Under the pieces are notes generated by a model, which made no database searches, was not told where the DNA came from, and saw only the letters and a program-made list of their open reading frames with translations. Shown piece by piece: positions 35,337-43,954 of a stretch of 53,861 nt of DNA. Positions within the stretch are counted from its first letter, which is position 1. Each line of letters opens with the position of its first letter. The position numbers and the translations under genes are program-made. Source of the DNA: Paracoccaceae bacterium (GTDB lineage Bacteria > Pseudomonadota > Alphaproteobacteria > Rhodobacterales > Rhodobacteraceae); contig WRPH01000002.1 of NCBI GenBank assembly GCA_009773375.1, positions 98,640 to 152,500 on the forward strand, in the 5' to 3' direction.

Positions 35337-36209
35337 GTGCCCGATCCGGTTATCCTTGTCGTTGGAAGCTTGCACTATGATATCATGGTGGAATCCAGCA
35401 CCCTGCCGCGCAAGGATGAAACCGCTGTCGGCTCGCGCTGGTATCCGAAGTTTGGCGGCAAGGGCGGCAATCAGGCGGTATCCTGCGCCAAACAGGGCGT
35501 GCCGTCGCGGATGGTCGGCGCGGTGGGGCAGGATGATTTTGGCCGGTTTTTGCTGGAAAAGCTCGCCAGCGCCGGGGTCGATAGCCGCTTTGTGGCGCAG
35601 GTGGCGGGCGTCGGCTCGGGCATGAGCGTGGCGATCATGGACGCCGCTGGCGATTATGCCGCGACTATCGTGTCGGGGGCGAATTTGCAGATCGCACCGG
35701 AAAGCCTGACCGACCCGGCGATCTGGGACGGCGTGGCGATTCTGGTGCTGCAAAACGAAGTCCACGAAGCCGTCAATATGGCCGCCGCACAAGAAGCCCG
35801 CCGTCGTGGCATCCCGACCCTGCTGAACGCCGCCCCCTGCCGCGCGCTTTCATCTGATTTCAAGGCGCTGGTCGATATTCTGGTGGTCAACGCCGTCGAG
35901 GCCGAGATGATGGGCAGCGATCCGGTCTGTTGCCTGCACAGTGCCGCCGATGCCGCGCATCACCTTGCGGCCGAGTTTGAAGCCGTCATCGTCACCGCCG
36001 GGGGGCAGGGGCTTGCGGTGTGGACGGCGCAGGATGAAACCTTTCAACTGCCCGCCGAAAAGGTGCAGGTCGTCAGCAGCCACGGCGCGGGTGATGCGTT
36101 CATCGGCGCATTGGCCTATAGCCTTGCGGGCGGCAATGGCTTGAAGCAGGCCTGCCAGACCGCCGCGCATGCCGCAGCACTGCATGTCTCCAGCCCGCAT
36201 CAGGCCTAG
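35337..36209 (+). CDS. PfkB/ribokinase-family carbohydrate kinase
   Basis: A 290-residue PfkB kinase. GGKGGNQAV (40-48) is the N-terminal signature, and HGAGDAFIGALAYSLAGG contains the anion hole and catalytic Asp253. The start is GTG at 35337, preceded by GGAGG. As the last gene of the sugar operon it probably phosphorylates the imported sugar. Its motifs are closest to ribokinases, but substrate specificity cannot be read. Confidence 0.92.
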   Translation: MPDPVILVVGSLHYDIMVESSTLPRKDETAVGSRWYPKFGGKGGNQAVSCAKQGVPSRMVGAVGQDDFGRFLLEKLASAGVDSRFVAQVAGVGSGMSVAIMDAAGDYAATIVSGANLQIAPESLTDPAIWDGVAILVLQNEVHEAVNMAAAQEARRRGIPTLLNAAPCRALSSDFKALVDILVVNAVEAEMMGSDPVCCLHSAADAAHHLAAEFEAVIVTAGGQGLAVWTAQDETFQLPAEKVQVVSSHGAGDAFIGALAYSLAGGNGLKQACQTAAHAAALHVSSPHQA

Positions 36210-36263
36210 GCTGCCCGGTTGACTTGCCCGGATTGGCAGGGTTGAAGTGGCCCTACCCAAGCC

Positions 36264-36704
36264 ATGAAAGCCCGACAGCCGATGACCGACAGTGATCCGA
36301 TCCACCCGATTGCCCGCAACCAGCCGCCGTTTTCGCTGCATCTTGGCATGAAGATCATCGCCGCCAACGCCGAACGGGTCGAGGCTGAAATGCTGGTCAC
36401 GCCAGAACTGATCAACCGCAACGGCGTGCTGCATGGCGGCGCGATCATGGCGCTTGCCGACAATCTCGGCGGCACCGGAGCCTTCATCAATCTGGCCGAA
36501 GGGCAGGGCACCACCACGATTGAAAGCAAGACCAACTTCCTGCGCGCGGTCCCTGCGGGCGATGTTCTGCGCGCCCTTTCGATCCCCTTGCACCGCGGCC
36601 GCACCACGCAGGTCTGGCAGACCACGCTGTATCGAGGCGATGGCAAGGTCGCGGCGATCGTGACGCAGACGCAAATGGTTCTGCCCACGAAAGCCGGGGC
36701 CTAA
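36264..36704 (+). CDS. PaaI-family thioesterase
   Basis: A 146-residue HotDog-fold thioesterase. VLHGGAIMALADNLGG carries the family's catalytic region, and TTIESKTNFLRAVPAGDVL the CoA-binding strand. It hydrolyses acyl- or aryl-CoA esters, typically as a safety valve in catabolic pathways. ATG 36264 or 36282 could start it; neither has a clear ribosome binding site. It is convergent with the VOC protein gene. Confidence 0.88.
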   Translation: MKARQPMTDSDPIHPIARNQPPFSLHLGMKIIAANAERVEAEMLVTPELINRNGVLHGGAIMALADNLGGTGAFINLAEGQGTTTIESKTNFLRAVPAGDVLRALSIPLHRGRTTQVWQTTLYRGDGKVAAIVTQTQMVLPTKAGA

Positions 36705-36705
36705 G

Positions 36706-36726
36706 CCAGCCTACTTGCCCGGCTGG
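36706..36726. terminator. Small hairpin between convergent paaI-like and VOC genes
   Basis: CCAGCC / GGCTGG with a 9-nt loop spans the 6-bp gap between the two stop codons and enters the VOC gene end. There is no T-run, so it is weak evidence for a shared terminator. Confidence 0.25.
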
Positions 36727-37163
36727 TTGGTCGCGCGGGTCAGCAGAACCACGCCAGCCCCTTCCGCAGTATCATAATAGGTAAACCCGGTGCGGTTCGC
36801 CCGCCGCCCGCGCATCTTCACAGCCATACCATCGGCGCGCGCTTCGGCTTCGGCCTTGTCGGCATCCGGCACTTCAAAGCCGATGTGGAAGACGCCTTCA
36901 CCTTTGCTATCAAGGAAAACCCGCTGCGGGCTGGGGTCGGCGCTGGGCTGGCACAGCTGCATCTGCACGTTCGGCAGATTGCAGATGCGATACTGCATCG
37001 CGGTAAAGCCCGCGACGCTCGGCACCTCCAGTTCCTCATATTCCACCAACGGCGGATAGCTTTCCCAAGGCCCGATGCCGATACTTTCGTAATAGGCCTG
37101 CGCGCGGTCGATATCATGCACCACGATGCAGATATGGTGCAGCTTGCTGAAACGGTCGGTCAT
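36711..37163 (-). CDS. VOC (glyoxalase/dioxygenase superfamily) protein
   Basis: A 150-residue single-domain VOC protein with two beta-alpha-beta-beta-beta modules. KLHHICIVVHDIDRAQAYYE at the start and GVFHIGFEVPDADKAEAEA in the middle supply the expected metal-ligand histidines. It resembles methylmalonyl-CoA epimerase-like members. It is the last gene of a minus-strand operon, three bases after the SDR gene. Its reaction is unknown. Confidence 0.82.
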   Translation of the reverse strand: MTDRFSKLHHICIVVHDIDRAQAYYESIGIGPWESYPPLVEYEELEVPSVAGFTAMQYRICNLPNVQMQLCQPSADPSPQRVFLDSKGEGVFHIGFEVPDADKAEAEARADGMAVKMRGRRANRTGFTYYDTAEGAGVVLLTRATNQPGK

Positions 37164-37166
37164 CGC

Positions 37167-37943
37167 CTAGCCCTTCACCGGAACGGTGTAGTTCAGCACC
37201 CGGCGGCCGCCATCGGGGTAGATCGTCTCGCCGGTGAAATAAGACGCATCGTCTGACGCCAGAAACGCCACCACCGAGGCAATCTCATCCGCCCGGCCAA
37301 GCCGCCCCATCGGGGTGCGCGACAAGATCACGTCATTGCCGCCAGCGCGGTTGGTGAACGAGCCTTTGATCATCTCGGTGTCAATGGTGCCGGGGCCAAC
37401 GCCGCACACCCGGATACCATGCGGCGCAAAGGCGACGGCGGCGGTGCTGGTGGCCTGATTGATGCCGCCCTTGGAAATCGCATAGGTCGCAAGGTTGGGG
37501 TTGGCCAGACCCGAGTTGATCGACGACATGTTGATGATCACGCCGCCTTCGCCCTGCGCGATCATCTGCCGCGCCGCGGCTTGCACGCCCAGAAACACGC
37601 CTTTCAGGTTCACGCCCAGCACACGATCGAAATCTTCCGGGGTGATATCCAGATACTCCTTCACCTGCGCGATGCCAGCGTTGTTCACCATGATATCCAG
37701 CCGCCCAAAGGCTGCCACGGTCTGCGCCACCAGCGCATCGACCTGATCTTTCTGGGCAACATCGGTGACGATGCCCCGCACCCGATCCGGCCCGCCAAGT
37801 TCAGCGGCGGTTTGCGCGACTGCTGCCGCGTCAATGTCAGCAATCACCACCGAAGCGCCTTCCGCCAGAAAGCGTTCAGCACAAGCGCGGCCGATGCCAC
37901 GCGCGCCCCCGGTGATCACGGCGACCTTGCCTGCAAATCTCAT
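37167..37943 (-). CDS. SDR family oxidoreductase
   Basis: A 258-residue classical SDR with TGGARGIG (11-18), NNAG (87-90), Ser141, Tyr154 and Lys158, and Asp36 consistent with NAD preference. It sits between the DAO-type oxidase and the VOC gene in the LysR-linked minus operon. The substrate is undetermined; a hydroxyacid or alcohol intermediate of the pathway is plausible. Confidence 0.9.
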   Translation of the reverse strand: MRFAGKVAVITGGARGIGRACAERFLAEGASVVIADIDAAAVAQTAAELGGPDRVRGIVTDVAQKDQVDALVAQTVAAFGRLDIMVNNAGIAQVKEYLDITPEDFDRVLGVNLKGVFLGVQAAARQMIAQGEGGVIINMSSINSGLANPNLATYAISKGGINQATSTAAVAFAPHGIRVCGVGPGTIDTEMIKGSFTNRAGGNDVILSRTPMGRLGRADEIASVVAFLASDDASYFTGETIYPDGGRRVLNYTVPVKG

Positions 37944-37956
37944 CTGACGCTCTCCT

Positions 37957-39117
37957 TCAATAAACCACGGTTTCTGGCATCGGTTGGTTGTCGCGGATAC
38001 GGTTCCAGCCCAAGGCGGTGACGTCCAGCGTTTTGAACGCGCCGCCGGTGATCCATTCGGCCACCGCCCGCCCTGCCGCCGGGGCGTGCATCACGCCATG
38101 GCCGGAAAATCCGGTGGTGAAGATCAGATTACGCAGGCTGTCATGCGGGCCAAGAATGCCGTTGTGATCCAGCGCGTTCACCTCGTAATGCCCGGCCCAG
38201 GCCCGCTCCAGCCGCAGGTTTTCCATCGCCGGAATGCGGTTGGCCAGCAGCGGCCAGTAAGGGTCTTGCATCAGGTGGTGATGCGGCTCGAAATCGCCGG
38301 TCGCGTCGGGGTCTTGATCTGCGGGCGGCTGGATGCCACCGATAAACCCCGCGCCTTCCGGCCTGATCCAGATACCACTGGAGTCGAACAGCATCGGAAA
38401 GCCCTGCGGCGACACTGGCGCGCGAAAGCTGAACACCGTGCGTTTGCGTGGGGAAACCGGCAAGGCAATGCCAAGGCCCGAAACCAACCGGGCCGAGGCC
38501 GCACCCGCCGCGTTGACGCACCAATCGCAGGGCAGCACATCGCCACTAGCCAATCTCACCCCAGTCACCTGCGCGCCGCTGGCGTTCAGCCCGGTTGCCT
38601 CTGCCTCGATATAGCGCACCCCCGCGTCCCGTGCGGCGCGGCGCACCAGCGACAGCAAAGACCACGCATCAAACCAGCCTTCGCCGGTCTGACCAAAGGT
38701 GCCGATGCCAACATCGTCGAACTGCATCTGCGGAAAGCGTTGCGCCAAAGCGTCCGGCATCAAGGCATCAATATCGGCCCCCTCTACCCGCTGCATCGCC
38801 ACACCGGCCTGCCGCGCCGCGATGGTTTCCGGCCCGCCCAGAATAAGATAGCCGTTTTCCTTGTAGCCAATATCCGCAGCGTCGCCGAAATGCGCCTTGA
38901 TCTTGCGGAAGAAATCGACGCCATACAGGCTCATGTGGATGTTGACCGGCGTGCCGAACTGGGTGCGGATCGACGCCGCCGAAAGTGCAGTGGAACAGAA
39001 CCGATAGCTGGAGTCTTTCTCGACCACGGTAATGCCACCGGCAAAGCCCTGCTGGCGCAGCGACCACGCTGCAAAGCTGCCCATGATCGCGCCGCCGACG
39101 ATGACCACCTGCTCCAT
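37957..39117 (-). CDS. FAD-dependent oxidoreductase, DAO (D-amino acid oxidase/GlpO) family
   Basis: A 386-residue single-subunit flavoprotein. VVIVGGAIMGSFAAWSLRQQG binds FAD; FTTGFSGHGVMHAPAAGRAVAEWI is the C-terminal FAD signature of amine and amino-acid oxidases related to sarcosine, glycine and FOXRED1-like enzymes. It would oxidise a C-N bond, giving an imino then keto compound. It lies in an operon with a TPP-dependent decarboxylase and the aldehyde dehydrogenase relic, one base after the latter's stop. Confidence 0.88.
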   Translation of the reverse strand: MEQVVIVGGAIMGSFAAWSLRQQGFAGGITVVEKDSSYRFCSTALSAASIRTQFGTPVNIHMSLYGVDFFRKIKAHFGDAADIGYKENGYLILGGPETIAARQAGVAMQRVEGADIDALMPDALAQRFPQMQFDDVGIGTFGQTGEGWFDAWSLLSLVRRAARDAGVRYIEAEATGLNASGAQVTGVRLASGDVLPCDWCVNAAGAASARLVSGLGIALPVSPRKRTVFSFRAPVSPQGFPMLFDSSGIWIRPEGAGFIGGIQPPADQDPDATGDFEPHHHLMQDPYWPLLANRIPAMENLRLERAWAGHYEVNALDHNGILGPHDSLRNLIFTTGFSGHGVMHAPAAGRAVAEWITGGAFKTLDVTALGWNRIRDNQPMPETVVY

Positions 39118-39118
39118 C

Positions 39119-40533
39119 TTAACGGATCACGAACGGGTTGGCGGTTTGGCCCAGCATATCAATCCAGACCGTCTTGGTTTGCAGATATTCCTGAATAGCG
39201 ACTTGCCCGCTTTCCCGGCCAATCCCGCTGCGCTTGTAGCCGCCAAACGGAGCCATGAAGCTGACGGCGCGATAGGTGTTGACCCAGACCGTGCCCGCCT
39301 CCATCGCCGCCGCCCCCCGCAGCGCGCGGCCGATATTCTGCGTCCAGATCCCCGCCGCAAGCCCGTAGGGACTGTCATTGGCGATGGCGAAAGCCTGTTC
39401 CTCATCATCGAACGGGATCACCGACAGCACCGGGCCGAACACCTCCTCGCGCGCGATCCGCATCTGGTTGTGCACGCCGGTAACAGCACCGCCTCGGCAC
39501 CTTCGCCCCGCGCCACGCCCAGATAGGACAGCACCTTTTCCCGCTGCCCCTGCGTGGTGATCGGCCCGACCTGCGTGGCCATATCCGACGGATCGCCGAT
39601 CCGCGCGGTTTTCGCCAGCGCCACCAGCCCATCGACCACCCGGTCATGCACCGAGTGATGCACCAGCAACCGCGACCCGGCGATGCAGGTCTGCCCCGAG
39701 GCGGCGAAAATGCCGGAAATCGCCCCCTTCACCGCATTCTCCACATCGGCATCGTCAAAGATGATGTTGGCCGATTTGCCGCCCAGTTCCAGCGTCACGG
39801 TTTTCAGATTTTCGGCAGCAGCCTTGTACACCGCAATGCCGCCCGGCTCGCCGCCGGTGAAGGCGATCTTCGCCACATCGGGATGGCTGACCAAAGGCAC
39901 CCCTACCTCCAGCGGCATCCCCGTGACGGTATTGACCACCCCCGCAGGAAAGCCCGCTGCCTCAAACAGCTTCACAAACTCCAGCGTCGAGGCTGCGGCA
40001 TGTTCCGAAGGCTTGATCACCACGGTATTGCCCGCCGCCAGCAGCGGAGCCAGCTTCCACGTCAACAACAGCAGCGGGGAATTCCACGGCACAATCGCCG
40101 CAATCACCCCCAGCGGTTCGGCCCGCGTAAAGGCGAACATATTCGCCTTGTCGATCGGCAGCACCGCGCCTTCGATCTTGTCGGCCAGCCCGCCGAAATA
40201 GCGATACCATTCTGGCAGATAGCGGCACTGGGTCGTCATTTCCGACAGCAGCTTGCCATTGTCGCGGGTCTCGATCACCGCCAGCCGTTCGGCGTTTTCG
40301 GCAATCAGATCGGCCAACCGCAGCAGCAGCTTGCCGCGCGCCGTGGCGGTCAGCCCGGCCCAGGCCTTGGATTTGAACGCCGCCCGCGCCGCGCCGACGG
40401 CGGCGTTCACCTCATCCGCCCCATCCGCCGGGATCGTCGCCCAAGGCTGGCCGGTGAAGGGATCATGGCTTTGCAGCGTGGCGCGCGGTGCGGTCTGCAC
40501 CCCGTTTACGGTGTTTTGAAAGGCGGTCAGCAT
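39119..40533 (-). pseudogene. Aldehyde dehydrogenase disrupted by internal deletion and frameshift
   Basis: Two overlapping frames encode one aldehyde dehydrogenase. Residues from 40533 down to about 39490 give the N-terminal ~350 residues, with catalytic Glu in LELGG and Cys in GQTCIAG. From 39475 down to 39119 another frame gives the normal C-terminus (MRIAREEVFGPVLS to the end). At the junction AEAVL runs straight into TGVHNQ, so the usual ~20-25 residues between them (the GG...F..PT segment) are missing and the frame shifts. A deletion of several tens of bases explains this better than a one-base error. The start at 40533 follows GAGGTG. The rest of the operon is intact. Confidence 0.85.
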
Positions 40534-40540
40534 GCGCACC

Positions 40541-41128
40541 TCAACAGGTTGTCAGGCCAAGATGCGCCCGAAAGCGCGTCTTGATATGGGTGGCATCGCG
40601 CGGCGGCAGGCTGCGTGGCAGGTTTTCCGCAGCGATCTTCAGCACGAACAAACGCGGCCCCGCTGCCGGTTGCGCCAGCCGCGCGCACAGCCCCGCCACC
40701 TCGGCATTTTCCCGCAGCACCCCGGTTTCGGCAAAGCCCGAGGCCCGCGCCACCGCTGCCAGATCAATGCCGCGGCCGCTATGGCTGACCTGCATGCCGG
40801 TTTCCCCGTAATGGCCGTTGTCCAGCACGATCACATCCAGATTGCGCGGGGCCGCAACCGAAATCGTCGCCAGCGCGCCGTAAGCCATCAGCATTTCACC
40901 ATCGCCGGTGATCACCATCACCCGCTTGGCCGGTTGCGCCTGCGCCAGACCAAGGCCGACCAAAGCCGCGCCGCCCATCGCGCCCCACAGGTAATAATTG
41001 GCTGCCTCATCCCCCGCCGCATGCACATCATAGGCAGGCGAGCCAAGCCCCGTCACCACCAGCGCGCCTTTCCGTGCCGCCAGCAACTCCGCCACCGCCG
41101 CGCGGCGATCCATGCCCGGTTTTACCAT
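40541..41128 (-). CDS. TPP-dependent decarboxylase, C-terminal (PP/beta) subunit
   Basis: A 195-residue stand-alone TPP-binding half. GDGEML at 75-80 and DNGHYGETG from 103 form the GDG-x25-N TPP/Mg motif. It pairs with the preceding gene, which encodes the Pyr half, with a 7-nt overlap. Split enzymes of this kind include sulfopyruvate and phosphonopyruvate decarboxylase-like proteins; the natural 2-oxo acid here is not known. It would deliver an aldehyde to the (now broken) aldehyde dehydrogenase. Confidence 0.87.
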   Translation of the reverse strand: MVKPGMDRRAAVAELLAARKGALVVTGLGSPAYDVHAAGDEAANYYLWGAMGGAALVGLGLAQAQPAKRVMVITGDGEMLMAYGALATISVAAPRNLDVIVLDNGHYGETGMQVSHSGRGIDLAAVARASGFAETGVLRENAEVAGLCARLAQPAAGPRLFVLKIAAENLPRSLPPRDATHIKTRFRAHLGLTTC

Positions 41129-41664
41129 TTCTTTTTCCCCAAAAGCCGTTGCCCGATCAGCACGGCAATCTGCTGATCGCCCTCAAACGCCATCGTCACT
41201 GCCTGCGCCACGGTTTCCACCACATCCGCCCCGGTGTCGGCGCGCAGCACGGTGACGCCAATCGCCTCCAGCGCCGCTTGCGTTGCCCGCCCCATCGGCA
41301 CCTGCCACGGGTTGAACTCGTCCCACTCGCCGCGCATCGTCACCAGCATCAGCAACGGCATCCGGGTTTGCACCGGCAGCGACAGCATGTTGATACAGTT
41401 GCCGACGCCGGAAGATTGCATCAGCACCACCGACCGCATCCCGCCCAGCCAAGCACCCGCCGCAATCGCAATGCCCTCTTCTTCGGTGGTCAACACGTTG
41501 CAGACCACGTCAGGGTCGGTGCCAAACAGGTTGATCAGCGTCGAATGCCCGGCATCCGGCACATAGGCCATCAGCCCGACCCCCGCCGCCTTCAGCGTCT
41601 CATACAGCGCCAGCGGCCAATCACTGGCCAGATCGCGGGGTTCTGTTGGCAGGGCAAGGGTCAC
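41122..41664 (-). CDS. TPP-dependent decarboxylase, N-terminal (Pyr/alpha) subunit
   Basis: A 180-residue stand-alone Pyr domain. VPDAGHSTLINLF and the catalytic Glu within TTEEEGIAIAAGAW (61-63) match the alpha subunit of sulfopyruvate decarboxylase-type enzymes, where this Glu activates the TPP aminopyrimidine. It is the first gene of the minus operon and is divergent from lysR. No xsc, phosphonate or sulfonate gene is nearby, so those specific assignments are not supported. Confidence 0.87.
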   Translation of the reverse strand: MTLALPTEPRDLASDWPLALYETLKAAGVGLMAYVPDAGHSTLINLFGTDPDVVCNVLTTEEEGIAIAAGAWLGGMRSVVLMQSSGVGNCINMLSLPVQTRMPLLMLVTMRGEWDEFNPWQVPMGRATQAALEAIGVTVLRADTGADVVETVAQAVTMAFEGDQQIAVLIGQRLLGKKKW

Positions 41665-41739
41665 AGGATTGCTCCGGTTTTGGGGGGCTTGGCCATGCCT
41701 AGCCTTTCACCAAACAAATATCGTCAAGCCTTTTTCTTT

Positions 41740-41750
41740 ATCAGCTATGC
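41740..41750. promoter_or_regulatory. Candidate LysR site in the divergent TPP-lysR region
   Basis: ATCAGCTATGC occurs 16 bp before the lysR start, in the 101-bp gap to the TPP alpha gene. An inverted near-copy (GCTATAGCTGAT, 42711-42722) lies before the acyl-CoA dehydrogenase gene. LysR regulators usually bind such shared dyads at each target. Confidence 0.4.
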
Positions 41751-41765
41751 CGGTATTGTATCGGA

Positions 41766-42704
41766 ATGGATATTTCACAGCTGCGCACCGTCATTCATGT
41801 CGCGGAACTGGGCAGCCTGTCCAAGGCCGCCGACCGCCTGCGCATCGCCCAGCCCGCGCTCAGCCGTCAGGTCAGGCTGCTGGAGGATGAACTGGGTATC
41901 CGGCTGTTTGACCGCCACGGTCGCGGCATGGTGGTAACAGAGGCCGGGCAAGAGGTGCTGCGCCACGCCCATCGCATCATGGGCGAGCTGGAAGAAATCC
42001 GTGCCTCGGTCGCGGACGAGGATGCCCCCCTGCGCGGTCATGTTTCCATCGGCATGCCGCCTACCGTGTCGGATATTCTGTCGGTGCCGCTGGTGTCGGC
42101 GTTTCGCGCCCGCCACCCCGATGCCACCATCCGCATCGTCAGCGCCTATTCCGGCTATCTGCTGGATTGGTTGCACCGGGGCGAAATTGACGTGGCGATC
42201 CTGTTTGAATCGCGCCCGGTGCGGTCGTTGCGCTCGCAGTCCTTGTTGGAGGAAATCCTGTATCTGATCGGTCCGGCGGGGTCTGATCTGCACCCGGATC
42301 AGCCGGTTGGCTTTGATAGCCTTGCCGAGCGCCAGTTGCTGTTGCCCTCCACTGGCCACGGCCTGCGCAATATTCTGGAGGATTGTGCCCGCGAACGTGG
42401 CGTGCGGCTGGATGTGCGGGTCGAGGCTGACAGCTATTCCACGCTGAAAAATCTGGTGAAAAGCGGCCATGGCCTGACCATCCTGCCGCTGGCCCCGATC
42501 CATGAGGAAATAGGGGCAGGGCAGTTGACCTATGCGCCAATCACCGACCCGGTGCCACTGCGCCGCTTGATGCTGACCTATCCATCTGATCGCACGACGC
42601 CGCGTCTGGCCCGCTTTGCCGCCGCCACCATCACCGCCACCGCCGCCGATCTGGTCGGGCGCGGCATCTGGTCGGGTCGGCTGCTGGACGCAGCAAAGCC
42701 ATAG
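41766..42704 (+). CDS. LysR family transcriptional regulator
   Basis: A 312-residue LTTR. The N-terminal HTH (MDISQLRTVIHVAELGSLSK, ADRLRIAQPALSRQVRLLE) is followed by the two-lobed effector domain (VSIGMPPTVSDILSVPLVSAF onward) and GHGLTILPLAPI. It is divergent from the TPP decarboxylase operon and upstream of the acyl-CoA dehydrogenase operon, so it probably controls both in response to a pathway metabolite. Confidence 0.94.
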   Translation: MDISQLRTVIHVAELGSLSKAADRLRIAQPALSRQVRLLEDELGIRLFDRHGRGMVVTEAGQEVLRHAHRIMGELEEIRASVADEDAPLRGHVSIGMPPTVSDILSVPLVSAFRARHPDATIRIVSAYSGYLLDWLHRGEIDVAILFESRPVRSLRSQSLLEEILYLIGPAGSDLHPDQPVGFDSLAERQLLLPSTGHGLRNILEDCARERGVRLDVRVEADSYSTLKNLVKSGHGLTILPLAPIHEEIGAGQLTYAPITDPVPLRRLMLTYPSDRTTPRLARFAAATITATAADLVGRGIWSGRLLDAAKP

Positions 42705-42710
42705 AGTTTC

Positions 42711-42722
42711 GCTATAGCTGAT
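42711..42722. promoter_or_regulatory. Second candidate LysR site upstream of the acyl-CoA dehydrogenase operon
   Basis: GCTATAGCTGAT is the inverse of ATCAGCTATAGC and matches 10 of the 11 bases at 41740-41750. It lies in the 86-bp gap after lysR and includes an internal TAGCTA-like dyad. Confidence 0.35.
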
Positions 42723-42790
42723 CTACCCGTCTTGTTGTTGTCGATATGCCTTGCAACAGCCTAACAAGGCGCATCAACGCTGGAGCCGCC

Positions 42791-43945
42791 ATGACAGCCG
42801 AAACCTACCCCGAAATCCGCGATGCCGTAGCCAAACTCTGCGCCCGCTTTCCCGGCAGCTATTGGCGTGGCCTGGATCGTGACATGGCCTACCCGCAGGC
42901 CTTCGTCGATGCGCTGACCGAAGCGGGCTGGCTTTCGGTGCTGATCCCCGAGGCCTATGGCGGATCGGGCCTGCCGCTGTCGGCAGCCGCTGCTGTGCTG
43001 GAGGAAATGCAGCGCGCCGGCTGCAATGGCGGCGCGTGCCATGCGCAGATGTATACGATGGGCACCCTGCTGCGGCATGGGTCAGAGGCGCAAAAACAGA
43101 CCTATCTGCCCCAAATCGCCGCGGGCCGTCTGCGGCTTCAAGCCTTCGGCGTCACCGAACCGACCAGCGGCACCGACACCGGCGCGCTGAAAACCACCGC
43201 CCGGCTGGAGGGCGATACTTACATCATCAACGGCCAGAAAATCTGGACCAGCCGCGCCGAACATTCCGATCTGATGCTGCTGCTCGCCCGCACCACGCCC
43301 CTGCGCGAGGGCATGAAAAAGACCGACGGGCTGTCGGTGATCCTTGTCGATATGCGACAGGCGCGTGGGAATGGCCTGACCATCCGCCCGATCCGCACCA
43401 TGATGAACCACGCCACGACAGAAGTGTTCTTCGACAACCTGCGGGTGCCCGCCGCCAACCTGATCGGCGAGGAAGGCCGCGGTTTCCGCTATATCCTGAC
43501 CGGCATGAACGCCGAACGCATCCTGATCGCCGCTGAATGTGTCGGCGATGCGAAATGGTTCATCGACAAGGCCACCAGCTACGCCAAGGATCGTGTCGTC
43601 TTTGGCCGCGCCATCGGCCAGAATCAGGGCATCCAGTTCCCCATCGCCCGCGCCTACGCCAACATGCGCGCCGCCGAGCTGATGGTGCGCGAGGCGCTGC
43701 GGCTTTACGACTCCGGCAGCAACCCCGGTGCCGAGGCGAACATGGCCAAGATGCTTGCCGCAGATGCCAGCTTTGAGGCGGCCAATGCCTGTATCCAGAC
43801 CCACGGCGGTTTTGGCTTTGCCGAGGAATATGACATCGAACGCAAATTCCGCGAGACACGGCTCTATCAGGTCGCGCCGATTTCCACCAACCTGATCCTG
43901 TCCTATCTGGCCGAGCATGTGCTTGGCCTGCCCCGGTCTTATTAA
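42791..43945 (+). CDS. Acyl-CoA dehydrogenase with non-canonical catalytic position
   Basis: A 384-residue acyl-CoA dehydrogenase: FGVTEPTSGTDTGALKT, VVFGRAIGQNQGIQFPIA and QTHGGFGFAEEYDIERKFRE are typical. The usual C-terminal catalytic Glu (YEGT) is replaced by LYQVAPIST around 358-366. Glu242 (MNAERIL) is placed as in isovaleryl-CoA dehydrogenase-like members, which use a Glu from that helix. GGAG precedes ATG 42791; a start 15 codons earlier is less likely. It heads an operon with a flavoprotein, a CoA-transferase and a hydratase. Confidence 0.9.
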   Translation: MTAETYPEIRDAVAKLCARFPGSYWRGLDRDMAYPQAFVDALTEAGWLSVLIPEAYGGSGLPLSAAAAVLEEMQRAGCNGGACHAQMYTMGTLLRHGSEAQKQTYLPQIAAGRLRLQAFGVTEPTSGTDTGALKTTARLEGDTYIINGQKIWTSRAEHSDLMLLLARTTPLREGMKKTDGLSVILVDMRQARGNGLTIRPIRTMMNHATTEVFFDNLRVPAANLIGEEGRGFRYILTGMNAERILIAAECVGDAKWFIDKATSYAKDRVVFGRAIGQNQGIQFPIARAYANMRAAELMVREALRLYDSGSNPGAEANMAKMLAADASFEAANACIQTHGGFGFAEEYDIERKFRETRLYQVAPISTNLILSYLAEHVLGLPRSY

Positions 43946-43954
43946 GGTGCGCCC

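Noticed and set aside
39418..39520. Single-base sequencing error as the cause of the aldehyde dehydrogenase frame break
   Set aside because: A one-base change would restore the frame but not the ~20-25 missing residues at the junction, so a real deletion is favoured.
40541..41664. Assignment as sulfopyruvate decarboxylase (ComDE) in sulfonate catabolism
   Set aside because: The split architecture fits, but no xsc, sulfolactate or coenzyme M genes are nearby; kept as a generic TPP decarboxylase.
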